A stretch of 64,000 bases of DNA from NCBI RefSeq assembly GCF_000025625.1, contig NC_013922.1, forward strand, positions 3,038,001-3,102,000, given 5' to 3'. The notes beneath the pieces are model-generated. The model ran no database searches, had not been told where the DNA came from, and worked only from the letters and a program-made list of their open reading frames with translations. The position numbers were made by a program, and so were the translations under genes. Source of the DNA: Natrialba magadii ATCC 43099 (GTDB taxonomy: Archaea; Halobacteriota; Halobacteria; Halobacteriales; Natrialbaceae). Shown piece by piece: positions 34,644-42,612 of this stretch (the stretch's first letter is position 1; each line of letters opens with the position of its first letter).

Positions 34644-36332
34644 TCAGAAATCACCAAGTCCAGTCTGCTTGCTGGTCGAACCGCCGGTGCTGTCGTCGCG
34701 TGAGTCGTCTCGAGTTGGCGACGATCCTGCTGCACTCCCCACACCCGACGCTCGCGGCGCATTCCGAAGCCGCTCGTAGACGTGCCACAGCGCCCGACAG
34801 TCGTCCTCACAGTAGGCTTCGTGGCGGTCCCACTCGAGTACAGCCGATTCTCCCGTCCGCATGAATCGCTGGTAGGCCGCCGCCGTTCGCGCGCCGTCGA
34901 GTCCGGTTCCCAGGCCCTCGTAGCCGAGTTCGGCCGCGACGACGTCGAGTTCGTTCGTCCGGCCGGGGAGGAGCGCGTTGCCGGTGTCCTCACGGTCGGT
35001 CGCCCAGCGGTAGAGGTCGAATTTCGGGATTGACTCCCAGTCGTCAACGTACTCGGGGCAGTGGCGAGCGACGAACGCATCCAGATGTCGGTAGTCGAAT
35101 CCTCGGCCGTTCCAGGTGAGCAGCGCCCGATTCGGGTGGACGCCGAGCAGCCAGTCGCAGAACTCTCGAACGACCGATGCCCCGTCGGTGGGATCGTCGC
35201 GCTCGACGAACGCTCGATGGGTGTCCGATTCAGGATCGTAGACCCCGATCTGCCAGATGATCGTCGGCGAGAGCCCGTCGGTTTCGATGTCGAGACAGAG
35301 CGGCGGCCGCCCCCACGCTTCGCCGGGGAGTGGCTCGTCCGTGAGTCGGCGCGGCTCGCCCGACTCGAGTACCCGCGCGTGGTCGTGCATTCTGCGCGCG
35401 CTCTTTGCCCCGATGCCCTCGATATCGGCGAGCGCTGCGACCGATACGTCCAGTAGCTCCGCCCGAGTCGTCACTCCCTGCGATTCGAGGCGGTTCGCTG
35501 TCTTCTGGCCGACTCCGGTGACCGCTTCGAGTCCGAAATCACCAGGTGCGTAGGCTGTACTCGAGAGTGTTCCGTCGGCGCTGTACTCGAGTGCCACGAC
35601 GGATTTCGCGCCGCCATAGCCGTCGACGGGGCCGGCTCCCCGGACGCGGACCGCAACGGCGTCGTCGGCGACTGACTCGGCGGTAAGCAGCGGGTCGTGC
35701 GCGACGGTTCGAACGGCTCCCGTTCCGGCGTCGAGGTGCCACCGTTCGTCGTAGCCGGCGGGCAGTCCACCAGTCAGCACGCTGGTCTCCTGACCGGACG
35801 GGAGCGCCGCCGCAAGTTCGCCCGCGTGATCGAGGGTCGTCTCGAGTGCGGTGGGCCGCGTCGTGGTCGTGATCTGGTCGCAGATGAGGGCGTCGGCGCT
35901 CGTGGGTTGAGTTTTGCTCCCGTTATCAGCACCGTCACCGTCACCGTCACTGTCGCTGTCGCCGCCACCAGCACTGTTCCCAACATCAGCAGCCCTCTCA
36001 GCACCAGCAATCGCGCCAGCATTAGCACCAGAATCAGCACCAGCAACCGCACCGAGCGCCCGCGGATGCTGCGCCACAACGAACTCGAGTTCGTCACCAA
36101 TTCTGTGTCGAGGGAGCGCCCCACTGTCGGCCGTCTCGAGCGGCGGGTGAATCACCGGCACGCCCATAACGTGGCGCGCGCGGGCCGCCGCCGTCGGCTC
36201 GCGCGCGTATCCGAACAGCCAGACCGCATCCGGACCGACCGTCGCCGCGATATCTTCGAGCGTCGCAACCGATCGCTCGAGTACCGTGGTCGGCGGGAGG
36301 GCGAGTACTCGAGTACCGGTGGGACCTGCCAT
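34644..36332 (-). CDS. RNase H-like 3'-5' exonuclease with HhH motif (MrfB/YprB-like)
   Basis: The protein has 562 residues. An N-terminal region (1-95) of unknown fold is followed by an Ala/Gly/Asp low-complexity insert (about 96-140), and a helix-hairpin-helix unit with GVGQKTANRLESQG and IEGIGAKSARRMHDH lies at about 272-320. The C-terminal exonuclease domain (about 343-525) has LDIETDGL (Asp348, Glu350), LTWNGRGFDYRHLD and a closing EAYCEDDCRALWHVYERL. This domain matches YprB/MrfB, the partner of the MrfA helicase in mitomycin lesion repair in Bacillus. Here it lies directly upstream of the MrfA-like helicase (stop TGA immediately followed by ATG). Confidence 0.88.
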   Translation of the reverse strand: MAGPTGTRVLALPPTTVLERSVATLEDIAATVGPDAVWLFGYAREPTAAARARHVMGVPVIHPPLETADSGALPRHRIGDELEFVVAQHPRALGAVAGADSGANAGAIAGAERAADVGNSAGGGDSDSDGDGDGADNGSKTQPTSADALICDQITTTTRPTALETTLDHAGELAAALPSGQETSVLTGGLPAGYDERWHLDAGTGAVRTVAHDPLLTAESVADDAVAVRVRGAGPVDGYGGAKSVVALEYSADGTLSSTAYAPGDFGLEAVTGVGQKTANRLESQGVTTRAELLDVSVAALADIEGIGAKSARRMHDHARVLESGEPRRLTDEPLPGEAWGRPPLCLDIETDGLSPTIIWQIGVYDPESDTHRAFVERDDPTDGASVVREFCDWLLGVHPNRALLTWNGRGFDYRHLDAFVARHCPEYVDDWESIPKFDLYRWATDREDTGNALLPGRTNELDVVAAELGYEGLGTGLDGARTAAAYQRFMRTGESAVLEWDRHEAYCEDDCRALWHVYERLRNAPRASGVGSAAGSSPTRDDSRDDSTGGSTSKQTGLGDF

Positions 36333-36450
36333 AGTGTCGTCGTAGTCGGTGGCAGGGACGCGGGGCTAAAGATGGTTTGGACAACGGAGTGAAAGTGTTC
36401 GTTTGGAGACCGGCACGACAGTTACGCCGATTCTCCACGTCTATGTCTAC

Positions 36451-36642
36451 ATGGGCGACACCGAGTACCGGAACGTCCGTCTTACCGAGGACGCGTATCA
36501 GCGGCTCAACGCGCGGAAGCGAGGGGGAGAATCTATCTCGGACACGATCGACCGGATCGCAGGCGAGCGGTCGTTGCTCGATCTCGCGGGAGTGCTCACC
36601 GACGCGGAGGCCGAGACAATGCGCGATGCGATTCGTGAGTGA
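36451..36642 (+). CDS. VapB-type antitoxin, orphan (DUF217-like)
   Basis: A 63-residue protein from the ATG at 36451: MGDTEYRNVRLTEDAYQRL (ribbon strand and helix of a ribbon-helix-helix fold), then KRGGESISDTIDRIAGE and LLDLAGVLTDAEAETMRDAI. This is the pattern of haloarchaeal VapB/DUF217 proteins. No PIN-domain VapC follows; the next gene is a membrane protein. The open frame from 36403 adds residues not fitting the family. Confidence 0.85.
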   Translation: MGDTEYRNVRLTEDAYQRLNARKRGGESISDTIDRIAGERSLLDLAGVLTDAEAETMRDAIRE

Positions 36643-36714
36643 ATCGAGTGCTCACAAGCAACTGATCAGCTAATCGGCGACGGTCTTTTTGTTGTTACAC
36701 TCACAACTGCAAGC

Positions 36715-37173
36715 ATGGATTTCCGGGACGCGATTCTTGGAGAGAAACGCCCCCGAATTCTCGTTCTGATCGCGACACTCCTCCTGCCGCTCTTTGCGTC
36801 AGTCCTCTTTCTACTCGGCTTCGACAGCGGGCTCGGCGTTCTACTGGTGTTCCTCTCAGTGGGGATTGCATTTTGTGCCGGCTGGTCACGAGCGGGTGTG
36901 CTCTCGGGACTCAGTGTCGTTTTCAGTAGCATCCTCTGGCTGTTCGTGTTTCCACCAGCCGTTGGGTATCTGCGTGGCTCGATGGACACTCGGTATACTC
37001 CTCCGAGAGCACTCGGGTACAAACTCGACCCTCGTGGAGAACTTATCGAGGGGCTGACTAATGGACCACTGGCAGGGATAGTTGGTGCCGTACTCTTTGG
37101 TGGAATGGCCTATCTCATGGGTCTCGCCGTTCGACAGGCAATACAGGAGCGAACCGCTGATACACAAACATGA
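36715..37173 (+). CDS. Hypothetical membrane protein
   Basis: A 152-residue protein with four helices: three close together in residues 15-85 and a fourth at about 120-140 (GIVGAVLFGGMAYLMGLAV). A polar loop with a Pro/Arg/Tyr cluster (TRYTPPRALGYKLDPRGELIEGL) lies before the last helix. Codon use is less GC-rich than in most neighbours. Not recognised. It is 72 bp after the VapB gene and 92 bp before thyA, all on the plus strand. Confidence 0.7.
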   Translation: MDFRDAILGEKRPRILVLIATLLLPLFASVLFLLGFDSGLGVLLVFLSVGIAFCAGWSRAGVLSGLSVVFSSILWLFVFPPAVGYLRGSMDTRYTPPRALGYKLDPRGELIEGLTNGPLAGIVGAVLFGGMAYLMGLAVRQAIQERTADTQT

Positions 37174-37265
37174 TTGATGTATGAATAGTCGGCGGCGTAT
37201 GCGAACTATTCTGTGACTTCCTCGAAACTCAACGCTAAAGGCGACGCACACAGAACGGGCCGACA

Positions 37266-38294
37266 ATGCAACAGTACCTGGACCTCGTCGACGCGGCACT
37301 CAGCGAGGGGGCGTACAAGCCCAACCGCACCGGCGTCGACACGATTTCCTCGTTCAGCGAGCACTACGAGGTCGACCTACAGGAGGGCTACCCCCTGCTG
37401 ACGACCAAGCAGATGGACGGCTACCGCTGGAACTCGATGCTCCACGAGGTCTGCTGGTATCTCTCGGGTGAGGAACACATTCAGGACCTCCGTGAGGAAA
37501 CCAAAATCTGGGACGCCTGGGCAGACGAGGAGGGCCACCTCGACACCGCCTACGGCCGCTTCTGGCGACGCTTCCCGGTTCCCGAGGAACCCGCACAGCT
37601 GCCGGGCGAGTCCTGGCCGGACGAGAGCCACCAGTGGGTCACCGCAGAGGAGACCGCCGACGGCGAGACGCGGCGGACCTTCGACCAACTGCAGTACGTA
37701 ATCGATACGCTCTCGGACTCGCCGAACTCGCGCCGACTCGTGGTCAACGCCTGGCACCCCGCGAACGCGGCCGTTTCGACCCTGCCGCCGTGTCACTACT
37801 CGTTCGTCTTCAACGTCCAGGGCGACCGGTTGAACTGTCACCTTACCCAGCGCTCGGGCGACATCGCGCTCGGAATCCCGTTCAACATCGCGGCCTACGC
37901 GCTCCTGACGAAACTCGTCGCCAAGCAGACCGGCTTCGAACCCGGCACGTTCGCCCACACCGTCGTCGACGCCCACGTCTACTGCGGCCGCGGCGACCGC
38001 GGGGAGTGGTACGCGGACAACCTCGAAGCGCTGCAGACTCGACTCGCCGACGTCGAGGAGCGCACCGAGTACCGCGAGATCCGCGAGTGGCTCGAGTCCG
38101 AAGCACCCGCCGAGGCCGACGGTGACGAACGCCTCGATCACGTCCCGGGACTGCTCGAACAGCTCTCGCGCGAACCACTCGAGCGGCCGACGCTCGAGGT
38201 CGACGCGGCCACGATCGACGACCTGTCCTACGAGGATGTCACGCTGCGAGAGTACGAGTCACACGACGGGCTCACGTTCGGAGTCGCCGAATGA
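37266..38294 (+). CDS. thyA: Thymidylate synthase
   Basis: A 342-residue ThyA-type enzyme that methylates dUMP to dTMP using methylenetetrahydrofolate. The catalytic Cys176 is in LPPCHYSF; the phosphate-binding QRSGDIALGIPFNIAAYALL and the HVYCGRGDRGEWY stretch are clear. A halophile-typical acidic insert lies at about 103-140. The stop overlaps the folA start by 4 bp (ATGA), so dTMP synthesis and recovery of tetrahydrofolate are coupled. A TATA-like CTAAAG element lies about 30 bp before the ATG, consistent with a leaderless transcript. Confidence 0.96.
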   Translation: MQQYLDLVDAALSEGAYKPNRTGVDTISSFSEHYEVDLQEGYPLLTTKQMDGYRWNSMLHEVCWYLSGEEHIQDLREETKIWDAWADEEGHLDTAYGRFWRRFPVPEEPAQLPGESWPDESHQWVTAEETADGETRRTFDQLQYVIDTLSDSPNSRRLVVNAWHPANAAVSTLPPCHYSFVFNVQGDRLNCHLTQRSGDIALGIPFNIAAYALLTKLVAKQTGFEPGTFAHTVVDAHVYCGRGDRGEWYADNLEALQTRLADVEERTEYREIREWLESEAPAEADGDERLDHVPGLLEQLSREPLERPTLEVDAATIDDLSYEDVTLREYESHDGLTFGVAE

Positions 38295-38842
38295 CCGTCA
38301 ACACCGGCGCTGACACCGACCCGGTCGTCGAACCCGACCACGAACTCGTCGGCATCGTCGCCGTCGCCGACAACGGCGTCATCGGCAAGGACGGCGACAT
38401 GCCCTGGCACATCCCTGAAGACTTGCAACACTTCAAGGAGACCACGATGGCCCATCCGGTCATCATGGGCCGGGTTACCTACGAGAGCATCGTCGACGCG
38501 CTCGGCGAACCGCTCCCCGGGCGAACCACAGTCGTTCTGACGAGCCGGGACCTCGAGACGCCCGAGAACGCAGTCGTCGCTCACGACTTGCAGTCGGCCG
38601 TCGAGGAGGCAGCAGCCGCGGCCGACGAGCGCCACGACGGGGCCGACCGGGTGTTCGTCGCGGGCGGCGCGACCGTCTACGAGCAGTACCTGCCCGCGCT
38701 CGATCGACTGATCGTGACCGAAGTGCACGAGGAGCCAGACGGTGACACGCAGTTCCCCGACTGGGATCGAACCGACTTCGACGAAGTTGAACGCGACGAG
38801 CACGACGGCTTCGCGTTCGTCGAGTACGTCAGAACGCCGTAA
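38291..38842 (+). CDS. folA: Dihydrofolate reductase
   Basis: A 183-residue DHFR. The core starts at ELVGIVAVADNGVIGKDGDMPWHIPEDLQHFKETTMAHPVIMGRVTYES, which contains the substrate-binding Met20-type loop and the DLxxFK helix, with the NADPH-binding VVLTSRD and VFVAGGATVYEQYLP following. A short extra N-terminal tail (about 20 residues) precedes it. It regenerates tetrahydrofolate oxidised by ThyA, and its start overlaps the thyA stop (ATGA). Confidence 0.96.
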   Translation: MTVNTGADTDPVVEPDHELVGIVAVADNGVIGKDGDMPWHIPEDLQHFKETTMAHPVIMGRVTYESIVDALGEPLPGRTTVVLTSRDLETPENAVVAHDLQSAVEEAAAAADERHDGADRVFVAGGATVYEQYLPALDRLIVTEVHEEPDGDTQFPDWDRTDFDEVERDEHDGFAFVEYVRTP

Positions 38843-38877
38843 GCGACCGAGACGCGGAGCAACTGAGACACAACTGA

Positions 38878-38887
38878 GTATATAAAG
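38878..38887 (+). promoter_or_regulatory. TATA-like element upstream of aconitase
   Basis: GTATATAAAG lies in a GC-rich gap. It is about 80 bp before the ATG at 38964, so if used the transcript has a leader of about 50 nt. A weaker TTCAAAAC element at about 38935 would give a leaderless start. Confidence 0.4.
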
Positions 38888-38963
38888 CAGCCGAACGCAG
38901 GCAGAGACTCACGCTCCGGACGATTCTCGAGAGATTCAAAACACCCCGGTCCGAAGTCTAGCT

Positions 38964-41726
38964 ATGGCAACCGATACGTTCTCGGACGCGATCCGGGAAT
39001 TCGAACACGACGGCGAGACGTACAAGATGGCTGACCTCACCGTTCTCGAGGAACAGGGCCTTTGCGACCTCGACAAACTGCCGGTAAGTATTCGTATTCT
39101 ACTCGAGTCCGTCCTCCGAAACGCTGACGGCGACCAGATCGACGCGGACTCGGTCCGCGCCGCGGCCTCGTGGGAGCCCGACGTGCCGGACGCTGAAGTC
39201 CCCTTTACGGTTTCGCGGGTCGTTCTGCAGGACCTGACCGGCGTTCCCGCAGTGGTTGACCTCGCGGCGCTTCGCTCGGCAGCGGACCGCAAGGGCGTCG
39301 ACCCGGCGGTCGTCGAGCCCGAAGTTCCCTGTGACCTCGTGATCGACCACAGCGTGCAGGTCGACCACTTCGGCAGCGACGACGCCTACGAGAAGAACGT
39401 CGAAATCGAGTACGAGCGCAACGAAGAGCGATATCGTGCGATCAAGTGGGCCCAGCAGGCGTTCGACGAGTTCAACGTCGTGCCACCGGGGACGGGGATT
39501 GTCCACCAGGTCAACTTAGAACACCTCGGCCGCGTCGTCCACGAGCGCGAAGTGGATGGCGACCAGTGGCTCGTTCCCGACACGCTCGTCGGCACCGACA
39601 GCCACACCCCGATGATCGGCGGCATCGGTGTCGTCGGCTGGGGTGTCGGCGGTATCGAGGCCGAAGCGGCGCTGCTCGGCCAGCCGATCAACATGTCCCT
39701 GCCGGAAGTCGTCGGCGTTCGCCTCTCCGGTGACCTTCCCGAGGGCGCGACCGCGACCGACCTCGTACTCCACATCACCGAAAAGCTCCGCCAGGTCGGC
39801 GTCGTCGACAAGTTCGTCGAGTTCTACGGCCCCGGCGTCTCCCAGCTTTCGGTCGCGGACCGCGCGACCATCTCGAACATGGCCCCCGAACAGGGCTCGA
39901 CCATCAGCATGTTCCCCGTCGACGAGAAGACACTCGAGTACCTCGAACTCACGGGGCGCGACGAGGACCACATCGAACTCGTCCGCGAGTACCTGGAGGC
40001 CCAGGGTCTCTTCGGCGAGCAGGAGCCGGAGTACACCGAAACCGTCGAGTTCGACCTCAACGAGGTCGAACCGAGCCTCGCAGGCCACAAGAAGCCCCAC
40101 CAGCGCATCCCGATGGGCGACTTAGACGAGCACTTCCCGACCCTCCTCGAGGAGCAGGGTGTCATCGGTGCGGGCGGCGAGCCCGCAATCAGCGACGGCA
40201 GCGGCGCGGCCGCTGCTGACTCGACCGGCTCCGGCCCGGGTCTCCCGCTCGACGAGAAGGTTCCCGTCGAACTCGAGGATGGCACCGAGGTCGAGATCGG
40301 CCACGGCGACGTCCTCGTCAGCGCGATCACGTCCTGTACGAACACCTCGAACCCGTCCGTGATGGTCGGTGCCGGGCTGCTGGCCCGTAACGCGGCCGAA
40401 GAGGGACTCGAGGTGCCCGACTACGTCAAGACCAGCCTCGCACCAGGTAGCCGCGTCGTCACCGAGTACCTCGAACGTGCGGAACTGCTCGACGATCTCG
40501 AGGAGCTGGGCTACCACGTCGTCGGCTACGGCTGTACGACCTGTATCGGTAACTCCGGACCACTCCCAGAGCCGATCGAGAACGCGATCGACGAACACGA
40601 CCTCTGGACGACGAGCGTCCTCTCGGGCAACCGCAACTTCGAGGCCCGCATCCACCCGAAGATCCAGGCCAACTATCTCGCCAGCCCACCGTTGGTCGTC
40701 GCCTACGGCCTCGCTGGCCGGATGGATATCGACCTCGAAAACGAGCCGATCGGCACGAACGACGACGGCGAGGAGGTCTACCTCGAGGACATCTGGCCGG
40801 ACACCGAGGAGATCCGTCAGACGATCCACGACAGCATCTCCCCCGAGATGTTCGCGGAGAAGTACGCGAGCGTCTACGAGGGCGACGAGCGCTGGGAGGC
40901 GCTCGACGCACCGACGGGAGAGGTCTACGACTGGGACGACGAGTCCACCTACATCCGCGAGCCACCGTTCTTCCAGGACTTCCCACTCGAGAAGCCCGGC
41001 GTGGACAACGTCGAGGACGCCCGCGCGCTGCTCACTCTCGGTGACACGGTCACGACCGACCACATCAGCCCCGCCGGCCTGTTCGGCGAGGATCTGCCGG
41101 CCGGTCAGTGGCTCACCGAGCGCGACGTCCCGGTCCACGAGTTCAACACCTACGGCTCCCGCCGCGGGAATCACGAGGTCATGATGCGCGGCACGTTCGC
41201 GAACGTCCGCATCACAAACGAACTGCTCGACGGCAAGGAAGGCGGCTACACCGTCCACCACCCAACCGACGAGGAGACGACCGTCTTCGACGCCTCCGAG
41301 CGCTACCGCGAAGAGGACACCCCGCTCATCGTCATGGCCGGCGACGAACTCGGTACCGGCTCGAGCCGTGACTGGGCCGCGAAAGGGACCGACCTGCTCG
41401 GCATCCGCGCGACCATCGGCAAGAGCTACGAGCGCATCTACCGCGACAACCTCATCGGCATGGGCGTTCTGCCGCTGCAGTTCGAAGACGGCGAGGGCTG
41501 GGAAGAACTCGGTCTCGAGGGCGACGAGTACTTCGAGATTTCCGGTCTGGAGGACGGCCTCGAACCGAACGCCGAACTGGACGTCACCGCCGAGACTGAC
41601 GACGGCGAGACCGTCGAGTTCTCGGTGACCGCACAGGTCGACACGCCGATGGCTGTCGAGTACGTCGAGAACGGCGGCGTGCTCCACCTCGTACTGCGAC
41701 GGCTGCTCACCGAGGAACTGAACTGA
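38964..41726 (+). CDS. acnA: Aconitate hydratase (AcnA)
   Basis: The 920-residue TCA-cycle enzyme interconverts citrate and isocitrate. The 4Fe-4S cysteines are in SAITSCTNTSNPS and YGCTTCIGNSGPL, and the C-terminal swivel domain has GDELGTGSSRDWAAKG with the catalytic Ser. The LGTDSHTPMIGGIGVVGWGVGGIEAEA motif (here VGTDSHTP) is complete. A Gly/Ala/Ser-rich insert lies at about residues 408-432. The length fits the cytoplasmic AcnA type, rather than the shorter AcnB or homoaconitase type. It is monocistronic. Confidence 0.97.
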   Translation: MATDTFSDAIREFEHDGETYKMADLTVLEEQGLCDLDKLPVSIRILLESVLRNADGDQIDADSVRAAASWEPDVPDAEVPFTVSRVVLQDLTGVPAVVDLAALRSAADRKGVDPAVVEPEVPCDLVIDHSVQVDHFGSDDAYEKNVEIEYERNEERYRAIKWAQQAFDEFNVVPPGTGIVHQVNLEHLGRVVHEREVDGDQWLVPDTLVGTDSHTPMIGGIGVVGWGVGGIEAEAALLGQPINMSLPEVVGVRLSGDLPEGATATDLVLHITEKLRQVGVVDKFVEFYGPGVSQLSVADRATISNMAPEQGSTISMFPVDEKTLEYLELTGRDEDHIELVREYLEAQGLFGEQEPEYTETVEFDLNEVEPSLAGHKKPHQRIPMGDLDEHFPTLLEEQGVIGAGGEPAISDGSGAAAADSTGSGPGLPLDEKVPVELEDGTEVEIGHGDVLVSAITSCTNTSNPSVMVGAGLLARNAAEEGLEVPDYVKTSLAPGSRVVTEYLERAELLDDLEELGYHVVGYGCTTCIGNSGPLPEPIENAIDEHDLWTTSVLSGNRNFEARIHPKIQANYLASPPLVVAYGLAGRMDIDLENEPIGTNDDGEEVYLEDIWPDTEEIRQTIHDSISPEMFAEKYASVYEGDERWEALDAPTGEVYDWDDESTYIREPPFFQDFPLEKPGVDNVEDARALLTLGDTVTTDHISPAGLFGEDLPAGQWLTERDVPVHEFNTYGSRRGNHEVMMRGTFANVRITNELLDGKEGGYTVHHPTDEETTVFDASERYREEDTPLIVMAGDELGTGSSRDWAAKGTDLLGIRATIGKSYERIYRDNLIGMGVLPLQFEDGEGWEELGLEGDEYFEISGLEDGLEPNAELDVTAETDDGETVEFSVTAQVDTPMAVEYVENGGVLHLVLRRLLTEELN

Positions 41727-41930
41727 TCGAGCGCGCTCTTCGAGGGGTCTGAGCCCGGGCGGGCGACCTTCGAGCGCATATTTTCTGGCTGTCTCGTAGC
41801 CGTTAACGTCACGTATTTGATGCCGACGCGCCGTACGTGTAACTGACGCCAGCCGTTGCAGTCGGCAACGCTCTGCTCAGTCCGATTCGCCCGCTCTCCC
41901 ACCGACTGTCACTTGGCCATCCGATCGCGT

Positions 41931-42019
41931 ACCGACTGCCCACACAACCCCATACCGACTCCAGTACAACCCCATACCGACTACCCGAACAATCCCATAC
42001 CGACTGGCCACACAATCGC
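41931..42019 (+). repeat. Four tandem 22-23 bp units before the small-export gene
   Basis: Units start with ACCGACT at 41931, 41954, 41976 and 41999 (spacing 23, 22, 23) and share a variable core followed by ACAA(C/T)CCCAT. A further ACCGACT is at 41901. The last unit ends directly at the ATG at 42020. The spacing of about two helical turns would put each unit on the same face of the DNA. Confidence 0.85.
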
Positions 42020-42526
42020 ATGTCACTCACGCCGCTCCTGGTCGACGTTGGAACGACACTCGAGGACGCCACCGGGTTCGTCCAGTACCTGCTGGTGTTC
42101 GTCTTCGCTGCGATCCCGGTCGTCGAGATCCTCGTCGTGATTCCGATTGCGATCGGACTCGGATTCGATCCGATTCTGACGGGGGTCGTCGCTTTCGCGG
42201 GCAACATACTCTCGGTCTATGCGCTAATCCTGTTTCACGGGCGGCTCTCGACCTGGTGGTCGAACTGGCGCGGGCGTAAGAACGACGAGTCGGAGCCGAG
42301 CGACCGCTACGCGCGAGCACGAACCCTCTGGGATAAGTACGGTCTGCCCGGAATCTCCTTTGGCGGCCCGATCCTCACAGGTGTGCACATCGCTGCGCTC
42401 GTCGCGCTGCTCGCGGGGAGCAGGGATCGGCTCGTCGCGGGGTGGATGACGGTCGGCATCGCCATCTGGACCGTGATTCTGACGGCCGCATCCGCGTTCG
42501 GTGTCTCACTGCTCGGTATCGCGTAG
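42020..42526 (+). CDS. Small multi-drug export protein family (membrane)
   Basis: A 168-residue protein with four to five helices: FVQYLLVFVFAAIPVVEILVVIPIAIGLGFDP at the N-terminus (with a conserved Glu inside the helix), a second helix, a charged cytoplasmic loop, then KYGLPGISFGGPILTGVHIAALVAL, the family signature near the end. Annotated in archaea as small multi-drug export protein, though transport has rarely been shown. Its leader consists entirely of 22-23 bp tandem repeats. Confidence 0.85.
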   Translation: MSLTPLLVDVGTTLEDATGFVQYLLVFVFAAIPVVEILVVIPIAIGLGFDPILTGVVAFAGNILSVYALILFHGRLSTWWSNWRGRKNDESEPSDRYARARTLWDKYGLPGISFGGPILTGVHIAALVALLAGSRDRLVAGWMTVGIAIWTVILTAASAFGVSLLGIA

Positions 42527-42612
42527 CGCGGCGGCGCGTTCTGCGGGTGTGCGTACTGCGATGCCGGCGCACGTACGTCGGTCTTTTACAACCACCAGCC
42601 GTAGGCGTGGGT

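Noticed and set aside
40122-41687. 521-residue minus-strand frame
   Set aside because: It is antisense to aconitase, whose full catalytic motifs are on the plus strand; a typical shadow frame in GC-rich DNA.
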